A stretch of DNA of 64,000 bases from Chaetoceros tenuissimus. Lineage: Eukaryota; Bacillariophyta; Thalassiosirophyceae; Chaetocerotales; Chaetocerotaceae. Made by a program: the position numbers and the translations under genes. The notes beneath the pieces were generated by a model. That model was not told the DNA's origin. It worked only from the letters and a program-made list of their open reading frames with translations, and ran no database searches. The stretch lies in NCBI GenBank assembly GCA_021927905.1, contig BLLK01000051.1, forward strand, positions 744,001-808,000, read 5' to 3'. Below, one piece after another: positions 9,516-20,827 of the stretch; position 1 is the stretch's first letter; the number at the start of each line of letters is the position of its first letter.

Positions 9516-11474
9516 CTATTTCCTCTTTCTTCCCGGTCCTGAATTTGAGCTACTACTCCTTCTCAAACTTTCAGATCCTGAAGATGTACTCGAATATGAT
9601 GAACCACTACTGTATGACGAAGATCCCGAATATGAACCTGAACTGGAGGACTCAGTCTTGACTTTTCTTGGTTGCCCACGAGGAGCGCCGCGATGCCTTC
9701 GAGATGAAGATTCATCACTGTCCTCATCTGATTCGTATCGTCGTCTTCTTGGTTTCCTTCCAACCTTGCCAATACCCCGAAGTCTACCCCTTCGCATGTC
9801 TTCAGCATACTTCATCTTTGTTTCTTTCAAATCTCTCAATGTCTTTTGCCTCCTTCTCAAAGCTTTTCTCTGCTGAATCTTGTACCTTTTATAACTGTCA
9901 TTGGTGAAGGCTTTCATGTCATCAAGTCCCTTTGTAGCAAAGCCAGATAGAACGGACATACTATGTGCACCAAGGTCATATGATGATTTCGCAAAGGAAC
10001 TTGCTGTATCCTGAATATTTTTCACAACCTTATCCACTTCCCTCTTGAAACTCTCCTGAGTAGAAGGTTCTTCCTTATTAGCCTGAAGACAAGCTACTGT
10101 TGCAATCGCCGCAGTATTGGGATCTCCACCCGCTTGAATCACAGCCAAAGATGCTTTAGAAGCAACATAATTCAAAGCCTCCTGATCAGTATCAACTTGT
10201 TCACCTCCAGCCTGCATTACTGCAATTTGAGCTACTTCTGCATACTTTTTATCTTTTCCAGCCTTTAACAATGCAGATGATACACGAACAGATACCTGTG
10301 TCCAATATGGTGCGTGAAACGATTCTGTTGTTTTGAATTTACGTCCATATTTGTGTGTTGGCGAATATCTATCTTCGTGTGGTAATTTTCGTACAGGTTG
10401 GACATTGTATGAATAGGTATTTTCAATATTTCCAGTGTGAGTTGGAGAAAGTGGTTTCTTTGCTCTAGGAGAACGATTTGGTGAGAGGCTAGTATCCATG
10501 TTGTATCTCTGTCGAGCACGTGGTGATGGCGAATAACTTTCACTACGACCATGGATATTAAGATTTTCAAAGCCAAGATTTTCATCTGTATGAGATTGTC
10601 TGATTCCATGTTGAGGTGAATTGTATTGAACGCTTTGTCTACCTCTAGGTGGCGAATTATATCCCATACGTTCTGGAGATGGCCCTTTTCTTCTTGGACT
10701 CCTATTCCTCGGTGGTGAGTTTTGATTTACTCGTAAAGGACTCATGTTATTAGTTGGCAAAGTGTTTGTAGTTCTGATTGGACTCATACGTGCTGGACTT
10801 GCCCTTCCAGGGCTTGAGTTTGGACTGGGAAAATATTTTGGTGGAGAAGGATCACGTGTTTCAAAGTCATAACTTGTCTGTGCATTTCGCATAGGAGATG
10901 GATTTCTAGAATCTTCAAACTGGTAGCTATTGGGACTTCTCATTCCCAATGGACTTGGATTGAACTTGTTTGGACTGGTAAGGATTGAATTCATAGTTTC
11001 AGTAGGTGATGGAAGAACACGTGATTTGGTTTGCATAGGTTGATATGAGTCATGAGAACCGTGTTGATTAATGTTGAAATGATGATTTTCATCATATTCT
11101 GCTTCTTGATACAGGCTATGTGATGGTGATGGCTCTGGTGCCAAGGAATATGGAGCTTGATTAGAGTATCTATTACTACTGAAAGATGCACTTTTTGCGA
11201 TGGAAGGTGCCGGCTTTTCGTGTAGCCTTTTGAGATATGAACTCTCTCTACTATATGTCTTTTGAAATGTATCATGATTATAATTCATTTGAGCACTTGT
11301 GATGGTTCCAAGAGTTGGAGTTTGCCGAATGCCCGCTGACCCATAGGGTGGTGTAGTTCCAATATTTGAAGGAGGTGGCCGTTGTTCTCGTGATCTTTCT
11401 CGTTCATTCATGCGTGCTAGATATGCACTCTGAAAGCCACCTCCAGTCGAGACACGAGGGCTCGTACCAAACAT
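9516..11474 (-). CDS. Ser/Pro/Arg-rich protein with a conserved helical core
   Basis: 652 aa, one exon, not recognised. Residues 1-385 are low-complexity, with many SPxR and RSP motifs (possible proline-directed kinase sites). A compact helical region at about 390-470 has two related stretches ending in VMQAGG and VIQAGG, followed by ATVACLQ; it looks like a duplicated small helical unit. A Lys/Arg-rich coiled segment follows, and the tail is acidic/Ser/Arg-rich (RRRRYESDEDSDESSSRRHR) ending in basic residues. It could be a cytoskeletal or RNA-associated protein, but this is a guess. Confidence 0.55.
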   Translation of the reverse strand: MFGTSPRVSTGGGFQSAYLARMNERERSREQRPPPSNIGTTPPYGSAGIRQTPTLGTITSAQMNYNHDTFQKTYSRESSYLKRLHEKPAPSIAKSASFSSNRYSNQAPYSLAPEPSPSHSLYQEAEYDENHHFNINQHGSHDSYQPMQTKSRVLPSPTETMNSILTSPNKFNPSPLGMRSPNSYQFEDSRNPSPMRNAQTSYDFETRDPSPPKYFPSPNSSPGRASPARMSPIRTTNTLPTNNMSPLRVNQNSPPRNRSPRRKGPSPERMGYNSPPRGRQSVQYNSPQHGIRQSHTDENLGFENLNIHGRSESYSPSPRARQRYNMDTSLSPNRSPRAKKPLSPTHTGNIENTYSYNVQPVRKLPHEDRYSPTHKYGRKFKTTESFHAPYWTQVSVRVSSALLKAGKDKKYAEVAQIAVMQAGGEQVDTDQEALNYVASKASLAVIQAGGDPNTAAIATVACLQANKEEPSTQESFKREVDKVVKNIQDTASSFAKSSYDLGAHSMSVLSGFATKGLDDMKAFTNDSYKRYKIQQRKALRRRQKTLRDLKETKMKYAEDMRRGRLRGIGKVGRKPRRRRYESDEDSDESSSRRHRGAPRGQPRKVKTESSSSGSYSGSSSYSSGSSYSSTSSGSESLRRSSSSNSGPGRKRK

Positions 11475-11809
11475 ATTCTTTAGTTTTCAAGTTTCTAATT
11501 GAAGGTATGACTGAACTGTTGTATGTATTGATTTATTCAACAAGATGAAACTATCAATAGAGACTGGAAAAACAAAAAAGCGATGCGTTTTCAGCGATAA
11601 GGACGGACCTGTACGACAAACATAAGCTAAATTAGATGTCAAGAGGGGGTGAAAAGAAAAATTTCCCCCCCTCTTTTTCCCTTGAAAACCACTCGACATT
11701 GGATATGAATATGAAATATGAACTATGGTGCTGTAAATTCAAGAGAGCATCGCGCCCTACTATTACACACATATTCCAATCATCATTCTCTTCAAATTCT
11801 ATCAGAAAT
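11475..11809. other. Divergent promoter region
   Basis: Separates the Ser/Pro/Arg-rich gene (minus) and the ARM-like gene (plus). The plus frame is open back to an ATG at 11636, so the 3' part may encode a leader. Confidence 0.35.
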
Positions 11810-14002
11810 ATGAGTAAGCTAGGTGTGAAAGAGTTGGAGGAAAATATAAAAATTCTCTTGAGAGAACCTAACCCACACAACAATGAAAGATATCTAGCAT
11901 GCTGTGCACTTTTACTGCGAATCAATAGTCCTTCCCTTGTGAGTTCTACATTAAACAATAATTCGCAACTTCAAGCATTTGTCTTGAATATTATATCGGA
12001 TGGGAATGTGTCTATAGAAATGAAAAGGGTAGCTATTCGGATACTAAGTATTTCTATCAACGATGATCATGAGTGGATATCTGAGAAAGATTGGAATAAT
12101 GTTATTGAATTCTTTACGAAACGATGTCAAGAAAGCTATGGGTTGGATTATATAGACATTGAAATTTTGAATCTTTTAGCTGCCATGTTGCAAGTAGAAT
12201 TGGATACAAGCTCATGTAAAGTCAAAATGGCCAGTAAATGTTGTGAACTACCTATGCAATGTCTCAAGAGACTTGACTGTGAGGTAGTAACTTCAGTTTC
12301 AAGGACTGGAAATAATGGTGTGGATGATTTCTTCATCAAAATACTGAATCATGATTATGAAAATGACCAAGGATTGCAGCAGCAGTTCAAGAATTCAACA
12401 GTGAATTTCTTTTCCATTTTTGCAACAATATCATTGGCTACCAATGTATCTCCAATATTATCCAATGATTTCATTATACAAATGACCAAGATTCTTTTCG
12501 AGACAAACAGAGAAAAAGATAACAAGAGAATTTCGATAGAACAACAGTACTTGTTACATTTTTCAGTTTTGGTGTTTGCATTGAAGAGTGTCTCCGGGAT
12601 AAATTCAGCAAACAAGAAAGAATTTGATCTAATTGCTGCTTTGAAACAATCGGCTCCTAATCAAGAACTGGTCAATGCTATCCAGAAACTCATTTTATCA
12701 GGAATCACATCTTTATTGCAGTCCAATGAAACAGATGCAAAAGACGATAATGAGACAAAGAATTCCAATCAGCCATCCATGCAAAGGGTGATAACCATGA
12801 TTCGAACCATGACGATCCAACTATTGACTGAACTCTTGGAAAGTTGCGGCACAAATTGGATGAGGTCTTCATCTAATAATTCATCGTCCTTGGGATCATG
12901 TGCGTCATTTTGCATGATGACTCGTCTTGTAGCTGGAGAGCTTCGAATTGACTTGGGTAAGCTTGTAGATTGCTCATTGTATCAAAGAGATCCAGATGTG
13001 AAAAAGAAACCTATTTCAAAGGAAATAATTGATGATGATATTGACACCAGGATAGAAAGCTGCATTCGCGTTGCGTTATTTATATTAAAAGTCATGCTGG
13101 ATATTGCAGATGAAAATGATCAAAGTTTACATTTCAACAACGATGCTATTCTCCACGTACGACACACAATGGAAGATTTTCTAGATTCATCTGTACAATT
13201 TCTTTTGGAAGAAGTCAATATGCAAGTACTGGAAGGTTGGCCTAGATGTGCCTATGAATGTTGTCGATATTTGGGAGCCTATCTGGCTCAAATTAATGTC
13301 TTTGACTATGATGTAGAACAAAGTGAAATGTATGAAAGAGGTTTACAATATGAGAGCACTGTCAAGAAACACGGTGGCATAGATAACGACCAGGATCACA
13401 AACAAATAACAACAGTCGACCTGTTAAGGGCTGTGAACAACAGTGTAGATCTTGTTTCCAATCCGGCTTTCAGAAGAAAAGAAAGTTCAAAAAGAGACAC
13501 TGACGAAGGGATGAAATCTGTAGTAATGTTTCCCTGTATTCTATCTATATTGACATGTTGCGAAGAAGATCCTACTGGTCGTCATGCCAATCTCGTTAAG
13601 GAACATCTTTTCCGTAACACCAAAGTCTCGTCCCTTATTGAAAATACTCTACTGGTATCAAGAGGGAAAGATGAAAGTGAAAATCTGATTCTATCCATCA
13701 TTTCCAATTTGGATAATGTGTCTTGGTGTTGCTTACTCATAAGAGCAATGATTGATTTTGAATCATTGATAAAGTTCAAAGGGAAACTCGTGGATAAGGA
13801 TAACTTATCGAGTGCCATAGTATCAACTGCCGAGATCTATGTGAAAGTCATGAATTCTACAATTCTTCAAAGAGGCGAAAGTGGTTTAGAAGATGTTGTT
13901 GGGCAGCTATTGGAATGTTGGTATTTATTAGATGGACCACAACGATCAAATGAATCTGAGACTAGGATGATGACAGATATTGTTAGAGGTAAAGGAGAAT
14001 AG
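11810..14002 (+). CDS. ARM/HEAT-type helical repeat protein, possibly neurochondrin-like
   Basis: 730 aa from the Met at 11810 (MSKLGVKELEENIK); an upstream in-frame ATG at 11636 would add 58 residues of unhelpful composition. The protein is all-helical with leucine-rich helices throughout and no enzyme motif. The start, with an ELEENIKILLREPNPHNNERYLACCALLLR helix pair (quoted in two parts: ELEENIKILLREP, NERYLACCALLLR), and the overall length resemble neurochondrin-family proteins, but I cannot confirm that without a profile search. It would be a cytosolic scaffold. Confidence in the ORF is high, in the family low. Confidence 0.55.
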   Translation: MSKLGVKELEENIKILLREPNPHNNERYLACCALLLRINSPSLVSSTLNNNSQLQAFVLNIISDGNVSIEMKRVAIRILSISINDDHEWISEKDWNNVIEFFTKRCQESYGLDYIDIEILNLLAAMLQVELDTSSCKVKMASKCCELPMQCLKRLDCEVVTSVSRTGNNGVDDFFIKILNHDYENDQGLQQQFKNSTVNFFSIFATISLATNVSPILSNDFIIQMTKILFETNREKDNKRISIEQQYLLHFSVLVFALKSVSGINSANKKEFDLIAALKQSAPNQELVNAIQKLILSGITSLLQSNETDAKDDNETKNSNQPSMQRVITMIRTMTIQLLTELLESCGTNWMRSSSNNSSSLGSCASFCMMTRLVAGELRIDLGKLVDCSLYQRDPDVKKKPISKEIIDDDIDTRIESCIRVALFILKVMLDIADENDQSLHFNNDAILHVRHTMEDFLDSSVQFLLEEVNMQVLEGWPRCAYECCRYLGAYLAQINVFDYDVEQSEMYERGLQYESTVKKHGGIDNDQDHKQITTVDLLRAVNNSVDLVSNPAFRRKESSKRDTDEGMKSVVMFPCILSILTCCEEDPTGRHANLVKEHLFRNTKVSSLIENTLLVSRGKDESENLILSIISNLDNVSWCCLLIRAMIDFESLIKFKGKLVDKDNLSSAIVSTAEIYVKVMNSTILQRGESGLEDVVGQLLECWYLLDGPQRSNESETRMMTDIVRGKGE

Positions 14003-14390
14003 TAATAAAATGAAAAAAAGCTTTTCATTTAAACATTGTAAGGGTTTGAAAAGCAGTTATAAATTAGGCTATTTCTGACACCAAGCTGTGTCATTCATGG
14101 AAGGAACTTTGGTGCTTCTTCTTCTGCTGCTCTCTCTCTCATGAGCATGCTGCCTGCACACCTGCACATGACCCATGTTTTCCTACCAAACGTGGAATAC
14201 ATTGCATACATTATACATTATATGCATGCAATAGTACTATACGATTGCAGAGTTAATAGTAGAAGTGATCACATCGATCTGAATAGCTAACCTCATTAGT
14301 CTACAAAACAAGAAAACCAAGAACTGCAGCCCCAGAGCAATTTCTCGTCACTCGTATTCATACCGCTTCTCTCCTCTCATCAATCACAAC
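14003..14390. other. Intergenic, no gene seen
   Basis: About 390 bp with a TATGCATGCA-type run near 14220 and no recognised element. Confidence 0.3.
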
Positions 14391-15878
14391 ATGTCCGTAC
14401 CAGTCACTGTAGATATATCTACAGCTACAAATAATAACAACAATAATACTATTAAGCCAATGACCGTAGTGCTGCATCCAATAAGGAATCGTGCTGTTCA
14501 CGAAGAAATCTTGGATCCAGAATTTTCATATCGGCCATTACTTGTCATGACCTACCCACCTCCTACAAAGGAATTACAAGAACCCCCGCCAGTCAAGGGA
14601 GGTCCAATGGACTCATCCGAAACCATTCGAAGAAATCAAGGAGTCTACCCATTGCACATTGGTAGAAACATGTGGACACGTGTATATGATACAAAAGTTT
14701 CTAGAAATTTAGGTAGACTGGAATTTAGAGAAAATGGTCATGGACGACCTATTCTAGTACTCAAGGTTGATCAAAGTAACAGATACCATAAAGTTTGCGT
14801 CAATCGCGAACGAGTTGTCATGAATGAACAGGATATACATCATGGAGATGTTCTTTCTTTGTTTGGGGATAAATATCGTTACTGTGTCAAAATTATTGAT
14901 CATCAAGACATGCCCGAAGTTAATAATAGGGTTGGCATGCAGAATGTTGCGAATTATTTTCCTTTTGCAAATGGCGTTGCTGATGTCAATGCTGATACTC
15001 AAGAATTATTTGTTGCAGATGGCGATTTTGTGTCAGCTGAAAAGACAGAAGAGTCATCATCGTCTGGAGCTGCGGCAACTTCTGCCGAACAAGTAGATCA
15101 GGCTAGCTTAGATAATCATGATACAAAGCTTCCTCCAAAAGATGAATTGGCAACTGAGTCACAGTGCACCGCCGCGAGTTCTACAAATACGGAATCGAAA
15201 AAGCGATCACTGGAGGAGTCACAGCAAGAATCCGAGGTGGATAAAATTCAAGAACGTTCACGGTCGCAGATTCTGGACGAATTGTCTTGTACTATTTGCT
15301 TTGAAATTTTAGTTCATACACACGTAGCCAATCCTTGTGGACATGTATTTTGCAAAAGTTGTATTAGCCACTTGCCATCTGAAGCTAGTTCTAATAGAAG
15401 ATACGCGACCAAGAAATGCCCCTGCTGTCGTAAAGAAGTTACTAGCTTCTCATGGGCAAAGAGTTATGATAATATAATTTGGAACATGGTGCTCATGGGT
15501 GAAATATTTGGTGATGGTATGCACGGTCAAGATGATCTCAATGTCTTTCTTAGAAGATGTGGAAAGAGTATGAAAGATCTTACCAAGGAAGAAAGGCTTT
15601 GTATATTCCAGAACTGTAGAAAGAAGAGGAAAAAGAGAAAGGTCACAGAAAAGGAAAGTGATGAAGATGAGATTTCAGTATCGAGTAGCAATGCTAGTGA
15701 TTTATTCGCTATATCTGCTCCAAACCCATCTTCTATCTCTCCTTCTTGGGCACAAGCACTATCGCCATTGCAGCATCCATTTTTACCAGGTATTCCTATT
15801 CGATTGGTTTCTAACGCAACAGGTGAACAAGGAGGTCCGGCAGGAACTGTAGAAGATCCAATTTGTCTTGACGACTAA
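14391..15878 (+). CDS. FHA-RING E3 ubiquitin ligase (CHFR/RNF8-like layout)
   Basis: 495 aa. An FHA domain lies at about residues 85-170, with GRN at 91-93, a VSR motif at 103-105 and the closing strand YRYCVKII; FHA domains bind phosphothreonine. A C3HC4 RING finger covers 300-346: Cys300, Cys303, Cys316, His318, Cys321, Cys324, Cys343, Cys346. The FHA then RING order matches CHFR and RNF8, which ubiquitylate partners at mitotic checkpoints or DNA breaks. A basic stretch (KKRKKRKV) after the RING is a likely nuclear signal. The tail is Ser/Pro-rich. The specific orthology is not settled. Confidence 0.85.
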   Translation: MSVPVTVDISTATNNNNNNTIKPMTVVLHPIRNRAVHEEILDPEFSYRPLLVMTYPPPTKELQEPPPVKGGPMDSSETIRRNQGVYPLHIGRNMWTRVYDTKVSRNLGRLEFRENGHGRPILVLKVDQSNRYHKVCVNRERVVMNEQDIHHGDVLSLFGDKYRYCVKIIDHQDMPEVNNRVGMQNVANYFPFANGVADVNADTQELFVADGDFVSAEKTEESSSSGAAATSAEQVDQASLDNHDTKLPPKDELATESQCTAASSTNTESKKRSLEESQQESEVDKIQERSRSQILDELSCTICFEILVHTHVANPCGHVFCKSCISHLPSEASSNRRYATKKCPCCRKEVTSFSWAKSYDNIIWNMVLMGEIFGDGMHGQDDLNVFLRRCGKSMKDLTKEERLCIFQNCRKKRKKRKVTEKESDEDEISVSSSNASDLFAISAPNPSSISPSWAQALSPLQHPFLPGIPIRLVSNATGEQGGPAGTVEDPICLDD

Positions 15879-16247
15879 TTGAGTGTACTCTCTATATGTA
15901 AGCGGAAATTAAAGTAGCGTAGATTAAACTTCAAAGGCATTCAGCATGTGTAGATCTTTATTTTGTATCGAATGTATCTTCGGAAGAAAAGCACATGAGG
16001 TAGTAGTAGAACAACAGGCAAAGAATCGTCACGAGATGCCTTAAAAGGCATGATAAAAATAAGACCCAATATGCCAGGGATAAAGGAAATCAGACATCAG
16101 CAGACCTCTGTTCCTCTTTATTGCCTCTTCTCTCTTCTTTCATACAATACATAATACATTTGATTAGATACCTGATTCGATTCTATCTAGAATATTGAAA
16201 AGTGCAGTGCTACAACCGTATTTATTCAGATCAACTTCCGGGAAAGT
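15879..16247. other. Intergenic, no gene seen
   Basis: About 370 bp between co-directional genes; nothing recognised. Confidence 0.3.
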
Positions 16248-17225
16248 ATGAAGGCAACTATACTTTTGCTGTATTCACTTCTTGCGACATGTTTTTGTTC
16301 AACGTTTGCAGCACATGCGCGGAAAAGACCAACAGTCGTTGTACCTCAAAGATCTAATCCATATGATAAACAAATCACAACCTTTGATCCACAAGGACAA
16401 CTTTTGCAGCTTCAATATGCCCAAGAAGCAGCCAACAAAGGATCTTCAGCTATATTTATAAATTTTGGTGATGTTATAATTGCAGTGCTTCAGAATGATC
16501 TTCATAGCTTTTACAATCAGAAAACTAAAATGAGAAACAAGAGTTTGTATAGGATACATGATGGAATGTTTGCGAAAATGACTGGGTTACAGGGTGATTC
16601 TCGATTACTCTTTCAGTATCTTTTACAGAATTCTTTGCAACTTTCTTGGTCAGAAGGACAGGCTTTTGAATCGGATGAGCAAGGTTTGATTCGACAAGTT
16701 CCAACTTTGCGAGTGGAACAGCTTGCAAATGTCTGTGCTGATGTACAGCATTCTTTGACGACCAGGCCTGGTGCAAGGGCTCTTGCAGTAGATGCTGTGC
16801 TCTTTGGTATCGATGGGGTGAGAAAAGGAAAAGATGGACAGATTTGTAATCAGTTAGGTTTATACAAATGTCACCTTTCTGGAGTTGTAGATGAGTGTAA
16901 TTTTTGTTTAGTTGGAAGTATCATGAAGGATAAAGCATTATCGCAAAGTTGTTTGGAAGAACTGGATACAATATACAAAGAAAAGAAGTATTCACTGTCT
17001 GACTCAATGAAAAGGATGGCATCATTTATATATAAACATCAAATGAACTCAGTCACTTCCCATGGTGGAGATACTACTAATGAGACACGGGCAAGAACAG
17101 GTGTTGATATATATTGTTTAAAGGTGAATCCAATGTGTAGAGGTGGTATAGAAATTAAATCTGCAACTTGTGTTTCCAGGGATAATATTGATGAAGTGGT
17201 GCAGCTATTTGAAGATTCTCAATGA
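16248..17225 (+). CDS. Divergent 20S proteasome alpha-type protein with signal peptide
   Basis: 325 aa. Residues 1-21 form a clear hydrophobic signal peptide (MKATILLLYSLLATCFC...). The mature part opens with the alpha-subunit signature: YDKQITTFDPQGQLLQLQYA then QEAANKGSSAI, equivalent to the canonical YDxxITxFSPxGRLxQVEYAxEA motif. The rest keeps the Ntn-hydrolase fold pattern (DSRLLFQYLLQ, TRPGARALAVDAVLFGID) but is divergent and longer than the usual ~250 aa. A signal peptide on a proteasome alpha subunit is odd: normal subunits are cytosolic. In diatoms, a signal peptide plus a basic leader lacking Phe at +1 would fit the periplastid space; ER or secretion are alternatives. Confidence 0.75.
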   Translation: MKATILLLYSLLATCFCSTFAAHARKRPTVVVPQRSNPYDKQITTFDPQGQLLQLQYAQEAANKGSSAIFINFGDVIIAVLQNDLHSFYNQKTKMRNKSLYRIHDGMFAKMTGLQGDSRLLFQYLLQNSLQLSWSEGQAFESDEQGLIRQVPTLRVEQLANVCADVQHSLTTRPGARALAVDAVLFGIDGVRKGKDGQICNQLGLYKCHLSGVVDECNFCLVGSIMKDKALSQSCLEELDTIYKEKKYSLSDSMKRMASFIYKHQMNSVTSHGGDTTNETRARTGVDIYCLKVNPMCRGGIEIKSATCVSRDNIDEVVQLFEDSQ

Positions 17226-17340
17226 TGTAAGGATGACGAATTGCTTTGGCAACTGTAATGATTTTTAAAATATATTTCTTTAATGAATTACAGCGAGTAT
17301 TTAAAATATGTAGCGATGTATGACCAACAGACTGGTCGCA

Positions 17341-20300
17341 TTAACAATCATAATCTCTTTCCGAGCAAAGACAGCTTATGAGAATATTTCTTTCGAAGTC
17401 ATTGCTTTTGTAGCCATTAATGAATATAGCAGATATTCTTTCCCCATCAGTATGCCACCTTGCTAGGTTGCTTCTTATGTTACGCACGAGTTCTAGTCGC
17501 TCAATTCGGTTTCCGCATACCCGGTTAGTACGTTGTGCTAAAGGAATAGCATAGTTTAGAAGAAAATCAATTTGTCCCTGGTACCAACCATTAGAAACGT
17601 TAGGTAGAAGACCTTGTTCGTGACAAGCCATGAGTTCCTTGTAGAGACGGAAGTTCCACTTCAGAAAGTTCTCAAAACTTTGCATGATATGGGCTATATC
17701 GGCCACCTGGATCAAGTGTTCCATGGCAACTCGACATCTTGGACTGACTTCTTGTACAGCTGATACAATTCCATCCTCGTTCGTTTCTAAAGTCAAGGTA
17801 TCGGGTAGATAGTCTGATGTCTTCGTTCTTTCAGTACCATTTGGCGAAAAAAGCTCGTTGAATCTTTCAATACAAGATTTTCTTGGGTCGGTTGAGGCAA
17901 TATCTGTGCTGAGAACAGCCCATGATATTGTTTTCACAAAAAGTTCCCGGCTAATAATGGTTGGGTAAATCGCGTTACGGAAGTTTGAGTATTTCTTTTT
18001 AGCAAGTGTTTTTAAACCGACTTCGAGCGAGTTTTGTTCCGCCTGGGAAAACTTAAACTTTTTAGTGAGTTCGTGATTAGTATCAACAAGCATTTGGTTT
18101 GTCTTTCCAGTGTGTTTGACATCATGAATTAAACATGCCAAAGCTAGAATAAAATGAAGAACGCAGTTGTCTGCCATTTTCTCATTTCTTTCCGATTTTG
18201 ATTTGCTTGAAAGTAAAGTATCCAGAATCTTGTTCATGGAAATTGTAACATGAGAAGCATGTTCAAAACCATGGAAATGCACATTGTTATACATGGAGCA
18301 AATGTCATGAACATATGCATGTATTTCTTCGCTAATAGTTTCGTTCATGGAAAGATCAGTCTTTGTGGTGCTATTCATTGCTATTGATAGTCTATATTCG
18401 AGAATAGATGCAATTCTACGAACCATGACGTCTGAGTCAGATGTTGCCACCACTAAGGTAGAGTCTGGACCTCCTATCCGTTCCCATGCTTGTTGATTCA
18501 GAGCCATAGTCTGGACAAAAGAGTTTTGCTCTATAACATGATTTGTAGATTCAATGTCACCAACCGGATTTGACGACCTCTTTCCAAATATATTACGAAT
18601 CCACCATGTTTGAGTATCACCCTTTCCTTTCAGATGAACTAGTTCCTCGCGCTTTTCCACATGAAATTCGTAGTTTGGGGCATCTCGAAGTAGTCGGTAC
18701 GTGAAATCAGAACACTGAATATTGAGTTTCAATGAATTGGACTCCATTCTTGATGCAAGATTGACAGTATCACCAAAAAAGCAGTATCGGGGCATGGAAG
18801 TACCGACTACACCAGCAACAGCTGGACCAGATGCAATTCCTGCTCTGATAATGACCTTATCCCCATCTGTTGTACGGAAGTTCTTAACAAAGTCCATAGC
18901 TTCCAGAGCAAATAAAGCAACCCTTTCTGCAGCCTCGGGGGCGGGTAAACGGTTTGGAGCGCCTCCAACTACCATGTAAGCGTCTCCGATAGTCTCCACC
19001 TTGTACACACCATGTTTCTCTACAAGTTTGTCGAATTGATTATAGAGCTCGTTCAACATTTTCATGACTTGTATAGGCCTCATTTCACCACACATGGATG
19101 TGAACCCGACAATATCACTGAAGAAGATACTAACGATGTTGTATTTCTCCACTACAGTTTGGCCCCTGTGCAACTTCTTGATGGCATCAGGAGGCATAAT
19201 CTTATAAAGAAGTTTCTTGTTCAGTTTTCTTTCCATAAGATTCATCGAAACCACGCAAGAGATCAAAAATGTGGCTATAACGGAAAGTACCTTTACATAG
19301 AAAAGGTCCTCATGCACATTCTTGTGAGTCTTTACTCTCATTGTCCAATCCCCAGAATCCATAGTTTCTACTGTCACCTTGACACTATTAGAGTCGTCAA
19401 ATGGTTCGAGGTTTGTAGAATGAAGTCGATGGCCCTCTGGCCAGTCTTCCGAACGGGCGATAGTTACATCCTGAAAGAAAGTTTGAAAAGAGAAAAAGAC
19501 TGAATTAGGTAATGTCGCATCGCAGTCAAGAAATATTGTGATAAAAATAGAAACTCACCTTGTAATAACTCTCACCACTTGCTTCATCAAGAACGTAGTC
19601 TGTTCGAGACATTTCAAAGCTATGTTCTTTAGACCTGTAGAATTCATCGATACCGCTTTTCTTCTTCAGATTACCCCAGTTGATAAAATGCATGACAAAA
19701 CCCCATAGACTCTTTTCTTCCCCGTCATAATTGTTGATGTAATTGTACCCATCCATATTAACCGCGAGATGGCCACAGAAAATCTCTTCTTCAGATTTTC
19801 CAAACGGCCCCATATCAAGCGGCCCGAAAAGTTCAATCTTGTTCTGATTGTGGTAGATACTGCTTAGCATGTTTTTCCACATTAGCTTTTCAGAGTGCAT
19901 CGGATCCCATCCGATGTCGTTCGAACTTTGGAAAACTGATCCGCCAAGATCAACGCTCATAGGATCAACGTAACAAAATACACCATAGGGAGCTAGGCGA
20001 TAATTAATAATCACATCGTCAAAGTCGAAACTTTGTGTGATACCGTCCACAATAGACTGAAACTCTTGTAAAATTTCAGGATTGTCGCAAATACCAGTAA
20101 CATTTCTTCGATCGGGTTGATCAGGAAGAACAGGGGCTGATCCGGTTTCTCCATAGTTTCCGATTTGATTCGGTAAATCTTTAAAGACTTCAGAATGTAT
20201 AACGGCCTGCTGTAGAGATCGGAGAGGAATCAATGATTTCGCAAACATGTCTGCAAACCACGAGGCAGTCTGGAACGCTTCTAAAGATGCGTCCACTTCG

Positions 20301-20827
20301 ATTCTCTGTTGCATATTGGTTGCAATCACGTTGATAGTTACAAGTGCCAGTGCGGTAAGCCCAGTAAATACAAGTAGACTGTAAATGATAATTCTCGGGT
20401 GCTCCCAAGCAGTCTTTAGCCGATGATTCAGTTCAAACTTGAGTCCTAGAAAAAAGAACTTGAACTCTTCTTGCCTTGCAGAACATCTACTTCTTTGATT
20501 TGGGTAATCCTGATCAATAAGGGCTTCTTCTTCTTCGAAGGCATCTTTCCTTGTAGCGATGTAACCTCTCTGGGTCATTTCAGACCAAATGTTTCTTCTG
20601 CCACTCTCAAAGGAAGAGGAACCCGTTGAGAATGAATTTTTTGTGGATGCTGTATGTTTGGACTTGAGAGAAGGGGCTTCATCGCTGTCACGAAAACTAA
20701 CTCTGCGTGAGTTTCTTCGCATCTGTACTAATTGCTCAGTTGAGAAGTCTGGGAAAGCTTGGAGCGAATCATCATCGCTGGCGCTATCATTACTCCTCGT
20801 CGTTTTTTCTTCATGTTGCCTAGACAT
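17341..20827 (-). CDS. Receptor-type class III nucleotide cyclase fused to 3',5'-cyclic nucleotide phosphodiesterase
   Basis: Two exons, 20827-19559 and 19470-17341, with an 88-bp GT-AG intron in phase 0; 1,132 aa. A long Ser/Arg-rich cytoplasmic N-terminus is followed by TM1 at about 146-169, a ~300-residue extracellular sensor region and TM2 at about 481-500. The class III cyclase domain has metal Asp residues in FFSDIVGFT (Asp542) and GDAYMVVGG (Asp586) and the motif FGDTVNLASRM. The C-terminal part is a class I phosphodiesterase with HDVKHTGKTN, matching HDx2Hx4N, near residue 872. It would both make and destroy cAMP or cGMP at the membrane under control of an external signal. Substrate choice is not readable with certainty. 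Confidence 0.88.
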
